A stretch of DNA of 9,981 bases, taken from positions 1-9,981 of the forward strand of contig DATMXS010000291.1 of assembly GCA_035561355.1 (NCBI GenBank), read 5' to 3'. This document shows positions 1-5,189 of this stretch, piece by piece; the first letter of the stretch is position 1, and the number at the start of each line of letters is the position of its first letter. Under the pieces are notes generated by a model that saw nothing but the letters and a program-made list of their open reading frames with translations, had not been told where the DNA came from and did not search any database. A program made the translations under genes and the position numbers. Origin of the DNA: DATMXS01 sp035561355. GTDB lineage: Bacteria; Acidobacteriota; Terriglobia; Bryobacterales; Bryobacteraceae.

Positions 1-570
1 CTCTTCGTCGTTCACCTGGAGCGCACCGCCTTTGGCGGTCGTGTCGTACCCGAGCGGGAGATTGCCGCCGATCCATTTCCCCTTCCGCCGGGCGGCGCGC
101 ATCTTGTCCCGGGTTCGCTCGGAGATCATCTCGCGCTCGAACTGGGCGAAAGAGAGGAGGATGTTGAGCGTAAGTCGGCCGAGCGAGGCCGTGGTGTTGA
201 ACTGCTGTGTAACCGAGACGAACGTGGCGCCGTGCTTGTCCAGCACCTCCATAATGCGCGCGAAGTCGAGGAGCGACCGCGTCAGCCGGTCCACCTTGTA
301 GACGACCACGCAGGTCACAATCCCCGCGGCGATGTCGGCCAGCAGCCGCTTCAGCGCCGGGCGGTCCATGTTGGCGCCCGTGAAGCCGCCGTCGTCATAG
401 TGCTGCGGAAGGACGGTCCAGCCTTCATGCCGCTGGCTGGCGACGAAGGCCTCGGCGGCCTCGCGCTGCGCATCGAGCGTATTGAATGCCTGGTCCAAGC
501 CCTCGTCCGTCGATTTCCGGGTGTAGATGGCGCAGCGCACGGCGGCGCGGCTCGATGAGGCTGGGCGCAA
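1..570 (-). CDS. Large serine recombinase, N-terminal resolvase domain (partial, runs off left edge)
   Basis: Site-specific DNA recombinase of the serine (resolvase/invertase) class; the family cuts and rejoins DNA through a phosphoserine link and moves or excises mobile elements. The 190 residues visible cover the whole catalytic domain. IYTRKS carries the nucleophile (about Ser20), DDGGFTGANMDRP lies at 59-71, VVYKVDRLTRS at 89-99 holds the conserved arginines, and SFAQFEREMISERTRDK at 140-156 leads into the long helix. The DNA-binding and zinc-ribbon parts would lie beyond position 1. The start is uncertain: TTG at 570 gives about ten residues before VRCAIYTRK, which is usual for the family, with an AGGA just upstream. 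GTG at 540 and a TTG at 597 that overlaps the preceding gene are alternatives. It lies just downstream of the DUF2924 gene, a common partner. No key residue is missing in the visible part. The class is certain; the element it serves is not. Confidence 0.93.
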   Translation of the reverse strand, partial: MRPASSSRAAVRCAIYTRKSTDEGLDQAFNTLDAQREAAEAFVASQRHEGWTVLPQHYDDGGFTGANMDRPALKRLLADIAAGIVTCVVVYKVDRLTRSLLDFARIMEVLDKHGATFVSVTQQFNTTASLGRLTLNILLSFAQFEREMISERTRDKMRAARRKGKWIGGNLPLGYDTTAKGGALQVNDEE

Positions 571-586
571 GTTCCTGGGTGCACTC

Positions 587-1108
587 TCAGCTCGCAAGCG
601 CCTTCTCCCTCGTGAGGCCGAAAAACACCGGGCCGTTCCACTTTGTTCCGGTGATCGCGTGCGCGACCGCGCTGAGAGATCGGAACCGCCGGCCTTCGTA
701 TTCGAAGCCGTCGTCGAGGACCTTCACGACGGCGGTTCGGTCCTTGAACTCCCGCACGAGAAGGGCCCCGGGCATGGGAATGCGCGCGTCGTCTTCGGGA
801 ATGACCGCGGTCGTCGCCGTCCGGTCCAGCGGAATTGCTTTCCGCCGCCGCGCGGCGTTCTCGCTGATGCGGACGCGCAACTGGGCGTCTCGAGCGATCG
901 CCTGGGCGTACTCAATGGCCGACTGCGGCAGACCGCCGTCGCGGAATGCCTGCAAGTGCCAGGCGATCTTGCGGCGAAGATGCCCAGCATTCGAGACGGC
1001 GTGTTCGGCGCCGAAGAGGTTGCGGTGCAGTGCCTGCAGCTCTCCGGCGTCCGTCATCGCGAGGCGGGCGACGTCGATCTGCGGATGCGTGTCTGTGGAT
1101 TTTGCCAT
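587..1108 (-). CDS. DUF2924 family protein, recombinase-associated
   Basis: A protein of 173 residues with the DUF2924 signature in its C-terminal third: RIPMPGALLVREFKDR (109-124), VKVLDDGFEYEGRRFRSLS (128-146) and AHAITGTKWNGPVFFGL (149-165). The N-terminal half is helical and charged, with LQALHRNLFG and a KIAWHLQAFRDGG segment. The family has no settled biochemical role, but it is very often encoded directly upstream of large serine recombinases, as here, so an accessory role in recombination or element maintenance is inferred. I chose the ATG at 1108 because it follows the stop of the 56-aa gene by 16 nt and has a purine-rich GGACAGAG stretch upstream. ATGs at 1138 and 1165 would overlap that gene and lack a ribosome binding site. 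The stop is 16 nt from the preferred recombinase start, so the two are probably co-transcribed. Confidence 0.88.
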   Translation of the reverse strand: MAKSTDTHPQIDVARLAMTDAGELQALHRNLFGAEHAVSNAGHLRRKIAWHLQAFRDGGLPQSAIEYAQAIARDAQLRVRISENAARRRKAIPLDRTATTAVIPEDDARIPMPGALLVREFKDRTAVVKVLDDGFEYEGRRFRSLSAVAHAITGTKWNGPVFFGLTREKALAS

Positions 1109-1124
1109 CTGTTTTCTCTGTCCG

Positions 1125-1295
1125 TCAACACTGTTCATGAACGCTCGAAGGCTCGGGCTTATCAAGCTGTTCTCGGGGTTCTTTCAGAGGACTTGTCGGC
1201 ACGCACCGCACGGCGGTGTGTCGGTGGTAGGCGGATGCGAGCAGGGCTGCAACCTCGGCGAACGCATCTCTAGCGAGCTCATCCTGGAACCGCAT
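1125..1295 (-). CDS. Small 56-aa ORF at the head of the recombinase module
   Basis: The reading frame encodes MRFQDELARDAFAEVAALL and continues for 56 residues: a helical N-terminal half (LARDAFAEVAALLASAYHRH) and a polar tail ending in SSVHEQC. The frame stays open upstream to an ATG at 1520. I chose the ATG at 1295 because a GGAG (complement of 1303-1306) lies 7 nt before it and the amino-acid composition becomes protein-like only from there. Short proteins of this general look occur ahead of DUF2924/recombinase pairs, but I cannot name a family. The stop is 16 nt before the DUF2924 start, consistent with a three-gene transcript. Function unknown; a regulatory or accessory role is only a guess from position and size. 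Confidence 0.6.
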   Translation of the reverse strand: MRFQDELARDAFAEVAALLASAYHRHTAVRCVPTSPLKEPREQLDKPEPSSVHEQC

Positions 1296-1302
1296 GTGAT
1301 AT

Positions 1303-1306
1303 CTCC
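1303..1306 (-). promoter_or_regulatory. Ribosome binding site that fixes the 56-aa ORF start
   Basis: The complementary strand reads GGAG 7 nt upstream of the ATG at 1295. It supports this start over the upstream ATG at 1520, which lacks such a site. Confidence 0.6.
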
Positions 1307-1357
1307 AAAGCTGGTGGATGGAGCGAATCGTAGTGCGCGAGCTAGAGCTCTTCGCTC

Positions 1358-1421
1358 CTGTCAATAAATACTCGCGAGAGGTTCGAAACGTACTTCGCAG
1401 GTTAATCCGGCTGTCAATAAA
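1358..1421. repeat. Two direct copies of CTGTCAATAAA, 53 bp apart
   Basis: The 11-mer CTGTCAATAAA occurs at 1358-1368 and again at 1411-1421, in the spacer between the leftward recombinase module and the rightward basic-protein gene. On the - strand each copy contains TTGACA, a perfect -35 hexamer, but neither is followed at 16-18 bp by a convincing -10. The 53-bp spacing is close to five helical turns, so paired binding sites on one face of the helix are possible. These are the most AT-rich words in an otherwise GC-rich stretch. The repeat is seen directly; a regulatory role is inference. Confidence 0.5.
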
Positions 1422-1423
1422 AT
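1394..1423 (+). promoter_or_regulatory. Candidate promoter for the small basic-protein gene
   Basis: TTCGCA (1394-1399) and TAAAAT (1418-1423, five of six matches to TATAAT) are separated by 18 bp. This would start a transcript near 1430 with a leader of about 80 nt before the ATG at 1510. The second CTGTCAATAAA copy overlaps the -10. Consensus matching only. Confidence 0.3.
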
Positions 1424-1509
1424 CCCCGTTGCGGGCGGTCTTTTTCCCGCGGACATTCAAGTACGACTGTTGTGATTCAGCATCGTGAAATGCTACGCTT
1501 GCCCTCACG

Positions 1510-1872
1510 ATGCCCCGCACATCAGCACTAAGTCCGGAACTACTGAATGCCGCTCTGGAGGGATTGGAGAGTCAGCGGCAACGCCTGGATCAGCAGATCG
1601 CGGAGGTCAGGCGTCTGTTAGGGTCCACGCGAGGAGCAGGCCAGGCTCCAGCGACGGCCGAGGCCGCTCCGCGGAAGCGCACGATGAGTGCCTCGGCCCG
1701 GAAGCGAATTGCCGATGCCCAACGAAAGCGCTGGCAGGCGTTTCACAAGACGTCCGGCCAGGCCGAGCCTATCCGTAAACGGAGGCTCAGTGCTGCAGGG
1801 CGGCGAGCAATTGCCGAGGCTGCAAAGAAACGATGGGCGGCGGTGAGAGCGAAGAAAGAAGCTCAAGCCTAG
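1510..1872 (+). CDS. Small basic protein with coiled-coil N-terminus and two RKR...KRW repeats
   Basis: A 120-aa protein, strongly basic in its second half. Residues 8-38 (SPELLNAALEGLESQRQRL onward) look like an amphipathic coiled coil. A Gly/Ala/Pro-rich linker (39-54) follows, then two copies of a 21-residue motif at 55-75 and 89-109, exactly 34 residues apart: RKR-x-(M/L)-S-A-x-x-R-x-x-IA-(D/E)-A-x-(K/R)-KRW. Similar short Lys/Arg-rich proteins are common hypothetical genes in high-GC soil bacteria. The layout suggests dimerisation through the coiled coil and nucleic-acid binding through the basic repeats, as in small nucleoid-associated proteins, but I know of no characterised homologue. 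The ATG at 1510 has no clear ribosome binding site; it is the first start giving protein-like sequence. It is transcribed away from the recombinase module and 670 bp from the next supported gene, so operon membership is unlikely. Confidence 0.75.
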   Translation: MPRTSALSPELLNAALEGLESQRQRLDQQIAEVRRLLGSTRGAGQAPATAEAAPRKRTMSASARKRIADAQRKRWQAFHKTSGQAEPIRKRRLSAAGRRAIAEAAKKRWAAVRAKKEAQA

Positions 1873-1969
1873 CGGCACGACGGCGCAGAACGGCCGGAGT
1901 ACACGTCGAGAACGTTCGATCCGGGACTCTGTCGGCATTCTGCGTGGCGGTGCCCCGATATTGGCCTGC

Positions 1970-1988
1970 GCGCCAGCCGGGCTGGCGC
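1970..1988. repeat. 19-bp palindrome, 9-bp arms around one base
   Basis: GCGCCAGCC and GGCTGGCGC flank a single G with no mismatch. As RNA it would form an 8-bp stem with a three-base loop, but no T-run follows, so it is not a standard intrinsic terminator. It starts 98 bp after the stop of the basic-protein gene. A protein-binding site, a transcript-end hairpin or a small dispersed repeat are all possible. Confidence 0.5.
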
Positions 1989-2326
1989 TCGATCCAGCAG
2001 TGACAGGATCTGCTCGTCCGTCTGCTTGTTGAGGGACCCACTCGGTCGCGCCCGGCCACAAAAACGTTCTTCCCTCCGAGGCCTCCAGGTAACGCCTTTT
2101 CGCGCTGACGCTACCTGCTCACCGCGTGGCCAGAGCGACTGTCAAGAGGGAACCGCAGGGGCGTGCGGGCGGGAAGTGGAACAACTGAGGGCGAGGACAG
2201 CTCAAGTTACCGGGCTTCCCGAGGGTGCATTGACACGGCTCTTGAGGAGGCGGCCCTGTCGCGGAATAGCCCGCAAGTGTCCTCGCGGACTCGGCCGGTT
2301 TCTTCCACATCACAGGACTCGACCGA

Positions 2327-2362
2327 GCTTCAATGAGGCCGCAACAGGGTCGTAACCAATAC
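2327..2362 (+). repeat. Isolated CRISPR-repeat-like segment (weak)
   Basis: The segment begins GCTTCAATGAGGCCGC and ends near GTCGTAACCAATAC. The opening resembles the edge of some long CRISPR repeats that I remember only approximately, and it lies about 200 bp upstream of a CRISPR-associated operon. Against it, no second copy is visible in the window, no spacer-length periodicity is present, and the internal palindrome usual in such repeats is absent. I record it so that it can be compared with the true repeat of this locus. Confidence 0.15.
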
Positions 2363-2440
2363 TACCATCCTCTTGAGCCGGACGCCCAAGAATCTTTTCG
2401 GTAGAGTCTTGTAGTTCTCGTCGACCCTGCCTAAAATGAG

Positions 2441-2474
2441 TCGAGCCTGGATGTCTACGAACACCCAGGCTCGA
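2441..2474. repeat. Inverted repeat with 10-bp perfect arms
   Basis: TCGAGCCTGG (2441-2450) and CCAGGCTCGA (2465-2474) are exact reverse complements separated by 14 bp. Arms of this length and closeness are unlikely by chance in a region this short. The element sits 38 bp upstream of the -10-like TATAAC and 66 bp upstream of the Cas2-like gene. There is no T-run on either side, which argues against a Rho-independent terminator. An operator bound by a dimeric regulator, or a structured transcript end, are the main readings. Confidence 0.6.
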
Positions 2475-2484
2475 ATTGACCAGC

Positions 2485-2526
2485 CGGATGCTGGCCACCT
2501 GACACCCGCATTATAACCGGCATCCG
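2485..2526 (+). promoter_or_regulatory. Likely promoter of the Cas2-like gene, flanked by inverted 7-mers
   Basis: TATAAC (2512-2517) is a good -10 box. A start near 2524 would give a leader of about 17 nt that still includes the GAGGA ribosome binding site. No clear -35 lies at 16-18 bp; TTGACC at 2476-2481 is too far away (30 bp), so an activator may be needed. CGGATGC (2485-2491) and GCATCCG (2520-2526) are inverted copies on either side of the -10, and CCAGC/GCTGG (2480-2494) forms a smaller inverted repeat at the same place. This pattern suits repressor or activator control, but it is sequence inference only. Confidence 0.4.
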
Positions 2527-2540
2527 ACGAGGAACAGCCA

Positions 2541-2753
2541 ATGACTGCTTACCTTATCGTTTCGGACCCGGACAATCTCCGCAAAGCCGAAGCCTCGCTT
2601 AGGACTCTAATGGGCGGTGCCGTCCGCCCGTTCGCCTGGGGAGTGCAGTGGGCCGGCACCGCCGATCAACTGCGCTCCCACCTGACAAGACTGGCTCCGG
2701 GCGTGTCGCCGCTCTTGATCGCTGAAGTCTCAGGGGACGTTTCCGTCCTCTAA
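2541..2753 (+). CDS. Cas2/SinR-like ferredoxin-fold mini-protein (70 aa)
   Basis: A 70-residue protein starting MTAYLIVSDPDNLRKAEASL and ending LLIAEVSGDVSVL. Its layout follows Cas2 and the SinR-like relatives of Cas2: a first strand TAYLIVSD (2-9) ending in Asp, a helix (11-24), a middle strand pair around PFAWGVQWAGTADQL, a second helix (about 41-51) and a last strand LLIAEVSGD (58-66). The later cas2 product shows the same order (SYLVCYD, helix, SVFECQFT, helix, VLFVNLG). Single-domain SinR-like proteins end in a similar (I/V)-x-V-(S/T)-G pattern. The start is well supported: GAGGA (2529-2533) lies 7 nt before the ATG and a -10 box lies just upstream. It is probably transcribed with, or independently just ahead of, cas3, which begins 90 bp downstream. 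Nuclease activity cannot be assumed, since many Cas2 relatives lack it. A diverged cas2 duplicate and an unrelated small protein of similar fold both remain possible. Confidence 0.7.
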   Translation: MTAYLIVSDPDNLRKAEASLRTLMGGAVRPFAWGVQWAGTADQLRSHLTRLAPGVSPLLIAEVSGDVSVL

Positions 2754-2758
2754 CAACC

Positions 2759-2804
2759 CGCGCTGGCCGACGTTTCTCGCAAAACGCGCATTTCGGTCAG
2801 CGCG
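2759..2804 (+). promoter_or_regulatory. Long stem-loop in the spacer before cas3
   Basis: Positions 2759-2770 (CGCGCTGGCCGA) pair with 2793-2804 (TCGGTCAGCGCG) over 12 bp with a single G-T position. Inside the 22-nt loop, CGTTT (2771-2775) can pair with AAACG (2782-2786) and extend the structure. No T-run follows, so it is not a normal intrinsic terminator. If transcription from the Cas2-like gene reads into cas3, this hairpin would form in the mRNA between them and could act as attenuator, processing site or 3'-end stabiliser. As DNA it could be an operator. The structure is read from sequence; the role is inferred. Confidence 0.6.
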
Positions 2805-2823
2805 CAAGCCTAGCTTGTAATAT
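2805..2823 (+). promoter_or_regulatory. Palindrome abutting a TAATAT -10 box: candidate cas operon promoter
   Basis: CAAGC (2805-2809) and GCTTG (2813-2817) form a 13-bp palindrome around CTA and run directly into TAATAT (2818-2823). A transcript starting about seven bases further on would reach the cas3 ATG with a leader near 14 nt. No good -35 is present: GGTCAG lies at 17 bp. A weak, regulated promoter with an operator at its core is the simplest reading. Confidence 0.4.
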
Positions 2824-2843
2824 GATTACCCCCTGCGTTCTCT

Positions 2844-5189
2844 ATGCCAGAAACTCTGCCGCAGTTCTTCGAGCGGGTCACAGGTAAGGCGATTTTACCC
2901 TACCAGGCTCGGTACGCCTCCGAGCCATTTACATCAACGCTACTGTCGGTCCCAACTGGGCTAGGAAAGACCGACACAGTACTAATACCATGGTTGTACT
3001 CGGTCGCTAATCCGGGTATAGTCCGCCCCCCGTTGAGGCTGGTCTTCACTCTCCCCCGGTGCAACTTGACCGAGCAGGTTGCGGATATCGCGCGGGATCG
3101 GATAGAGCGGGCGGGTCTTGCTCGCGAAGTCGAGGTTCTTGAGTTAATGGGCGGCAGCAGCGATAACAAGCGGACTGCCGCCCCAGATAGACCCACAATT
3201 ATCGTAGGAACGCAAGACATTCTCATCAGCCGCGCCCTGAATCGCGGCTACGCTCGCCGACCGTTTCGGTGGCCGCTCGATTTCGCGCTTCTAAATAACG
3301 ACTGCCTCTGGATCTTCGACGAACTGCAGATCATGGATGACGCGCTTGCGACATCGACGCAGCTCGCGGCTTTCCGAGAGCAGTTCAACACATTCGGCGC
3401 TGTGCCGTGCGTCTGGATGTCGGCTACGGTGGATCCGCGCTGGTTGCGAACCGTGGATTTCGCTGCCTGTCTCAGTCGGCTTCGGACGGTTCGCCTGGAT
3501 GCAGACGACCTTGCTACCAGGGTTGTGCAAGCGCGTCTGGAAGCTCCGAAGGAGCTATCCCCAGCACCGCAGCCGTGCGCTACTCCCGAAGGGTGCGCGG
3601 AGTTTGCAATCGCCCAGCACCGGGCAGGCGAGATGACGCTGGTCATAGCGAACACAGTTTCTCGAGCTCGGGCGATCGCACAGGCGATGGGTAAGCACGG
3701 CGTGGCGCCGCTCGTGCTTCACTCTCAGTTTCGGCAGCATGAGCGCACGCAGCAGTACACGGCGCTAAAGCAGCGTCCGCCGGAAGGCCGAATCATCGTC
3801 TCGACCCAAGTTATTGAGGCCGGAATTGACATCAGCGCGCACCGGATGATCACGGACCTCGCGCCATGGGCGAGCCTTGTCCAGCGTTTCGGCCGCGTCA
3901 ACCGATACGGAGAGCTGACGGGCTCAGACATCTGGTATGTTGCTAACGCATCGCCTGCCGAGCACAAAGATTTCACTGCCCCTTACACGCCCGATGAGAT
4001 TCACGCAGCGCGAAACATCCTGTCTGAATTGAAGTCCGCCAGCCCTGCCGACCTGCCCAAGGTTGAGTCCGCGCCGCTATGGAATAACGTGCTCCGGCGC
4101 GCGGACCTTCTGGATCTCTTCGATACGTCTCCGGATCTTTCCGGCAACGAAATCGACGTGTCCCGCTTCGTCCGGTCGGGAGACGATCGGCATTGCTATG
4201 TCGCGTGGCGCGAATGGGAAGGCGAGGCGCCCCCGGCCGACATGCCCCGTATCGAGGATCGCGAGTTGTGTCCGGCGCCCATCGGTGAACTACGCGATTT
4301 CATCAAGCGGACGAGCATCTTCGGATGGGACTTCCTCGAGCGGCGATGGAGGCCCGTCCCACGCGACCGATGCTACCCGGGAATCATCGCGGTCGCGCCG
4401 GCAAGCGGAGGGGGCTACGCGCCCGAACTGGGCTGGATGCCATCGTACAGGACAGCCGTCGCAAGTCTCGAGCCGGAAAATGCCGATGATCCCGAGGAGT
4501 CTTTCGATAGCGACGCGGGCTCACGCGTGACCTACACGCAGACGCTTCAGGACCACACGGACATGGTGATCCAGGAGACACGGACTTTGTTGACCGCGCT
4601 TGCCGCATTGGGCTTGGAAGCGCATGCCGCGGCCCTGATGGCCGCGGCTGGAAAGCACGATTGGGGCAAGGCGCACCCGGTGATGCAGGAGACCCTCCAT
4701 AACTCCAACGATCCCGAGAAGTGGAGTCCGCTCCTGGCGAAGCAGGAGCGCAGCAAGGCGCGGTTTCGTCATAGTCAGCGATTCTTCAGGCACGAACTGG
4801 CAAGCGCGCTCGCCATGCTGGAGGCGGGCGAAGCGGAACTCGCTGCTTACCTTGCTGCCGCTCACCACGGTCGCATCCGGCTGACCGTACGTTCGATGCC
4901 TGGAGAGCGATACGCGGGCGGCACAGCAGTCATTCGGGGCATCAAAGACGGTCAGACGTTGCCGGCAGCCGAGATCGGCCAGGGCATCGCGGTTCCCGCG
5001 GTGACTCTCCGACTTGAAACCGCACAGGTTGGATCCGGACCGGGCGGGATACCGTCCTGGACCGAACGTGTTGTCCGCCTCAGAGACGCAATCGGCCCGT
5101 TTCGTCTAGCGTTCCTCGAGATGCTCCTCAGAATCGCTGACGAGCGAGCCAGCGAAGAGGCGGCAAGGAGGGCAACATGCAGGAAATGA
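2844..5189 (+). CDS. cas3: Cas3 helicase-nuclease, type I-G (helicase with C-terminal HD domain)
   Basis: A protein of 781 residues that unwinds and degrades target DNA after recruitment by the crRNA-guided complex. Helicase motifs in order: VPTGLGKT (Walker A, 36-43), FDELQIMD (motif II, DE at 159-160), SAT (193-195), STQVIEAGIDIS (320-331) and QRFGRVNRYG (motif VI, 347-356). The HD nuclease is C-terminal rather than N-terminal, as usual for type I-G: QDHTDM (His571), GKHDWGKAHP (His605-Asp606), FFRHELAS (His650) and AAHHGR (His674-His675). Every expected metal ligand is in place, so the enzyme looks intact. The ATG at 2844 has no clear ribosome binding site but starts right before the family-typical FFERVTG...PYQ segment. 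The end overlaps csx17 by 13 bp. Positions 2881-3000 are about 52% GC, with codons such as cta, ata and gta, unlike the roughly 65% of later parts. Confidence 0.96.
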   Translation: MPETLPQFFERVTGKAILPYQARYASEPFTSTLLSVPTGLGKTDTVLIPWLYSVANPGIVRPPLRLVFTLPRCNLTEQVADIARDRIERAGLAREVEVLELMGGSSDNKRTAAPDRPTIIVGTQDILISRALNRGYARRPFRWPLDFALLNNDCLWIFDELQIMDDALATSTQLAAFREQFNTFGAVPCVWMSATVDPRWLRTVDFAACLSRLRTVRLDADDLATRVVQARLEAPKELSPAPQPCATPEGCAEFAIAQHRAGEMTLVIANTVSRARAIAQAMGKHGVAPLVLHSQFRQHERTQQYTALKQRPPEGRIIVSTQVIEAGIDISAHRMITDLAPWASLVQRFGRVNRYGELTGSDIWYVANASPAEHKDFTAPYTPDEIHAARNILSELKSASPADLPKVESAPLWNNVLRRADLLDLFDTSPDLSGNEIDVSRFVRSGDDRHCYVAWREWEGEAPPADMPRIEDRELCPAPIGELRDFIKRTSIFGWDFLERRWRPVPRDRCYPGIIAVAPASGGGYAPELGWMPSYRTAVASLEPENADDPEESFDSDAGSRVTYTQTLQDHTDMVIQETRTLLTALAALGLEAHAAALMAAAGKHDWGKAHPVMQETLHNSNDPEKWSPLLAKQERSKARFRHSQRFFRHELASALAMLEAGEAELAAYLAAAHHGRIRLTVRSMPGERYAGGTAVIRGIKDGQTLPAAEIGQGIAVPAVTLRLETAQVGSGPGGIPSWTERVVRLRDAIGPFRLAFLEMLLRIADERASEEAARRATCRK
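5165..5171 (+). promoter_or_regulatory. Strong ribosome binding site of csx17 inside the cas3 end
   Basis: AAGGAGG stands 5 nt before the ATG at 5177, within the last codons of cas3. It fixes the csx17 start and the 13-bp overlap, and is the clearest ribosome binding site of the operon, consistent with high, coupled translation of the large subunit. Confidence 0.85.

Larger units (their letters stand above)
1873..2540. other. Gene-poor region between the basic-protein gene and the CRISPR-associated operon
   Basis: I find no open frame here with convincing protein-like composition, start and ribosome binding site. The frames on both strands are rich in Arg, Pro and Ser and look like byproducts of GC-rich DNA. 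The stretch holds a 19-bp palindrome (1970-1988), a CRISPR-repeat-like segment (2327-2362), an inverted repeat with 10-bp arms (2441-2474) and a likely promoter (about 2485-2526), listed separately. No tRNA, rRNA or tandem CRISPR array is visible. It may include decayed coding sequence or an old array end, but I cannot show that. Confidence 0.6.

Noticed and set aside
486..1367. Long + strand open frames (293 and 248 aa) across the recombinase module
   Set aside because: They are antisense to the DUF2924 gene, rich in Arg, Ser and Cys, with no recognisable family; the - strand frame has the DUF2924 signature.
1125..1520. A 131-aa - strand version of the small ORF starting at 1520
   Set aside because: The first 75 residues look like translated non-coding DNA and lack a ribosome binding site; the internal ATG at 1295 has GGAG at the right distance.
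1618..2061. 147-aa - strand open frame overlapping the basic-protein gene
   Set aside because: Composition is typical of the antisense of Arg/Ala-rich coding DNA, and no start signal or family pattern is present.
2170..2221. Nested pairing CGGGAAG/CTTCCCG with an inner AACTGAG/CTCAAGTT, suggesting a structured RNA
   Set aside because: Seven-base arms this far apart are expected about once or twice by chance in the region, and the inner stem needs a bulge; there is no promoter or T-run support.
2119..2498. Two short - strand frames (64 and 62 aa) in the gene-poor region
   Set aside because: No ribosome binding site, no recognisable motif, and they overlap the inverted repeat and the CRISPR-repeat-like segment.
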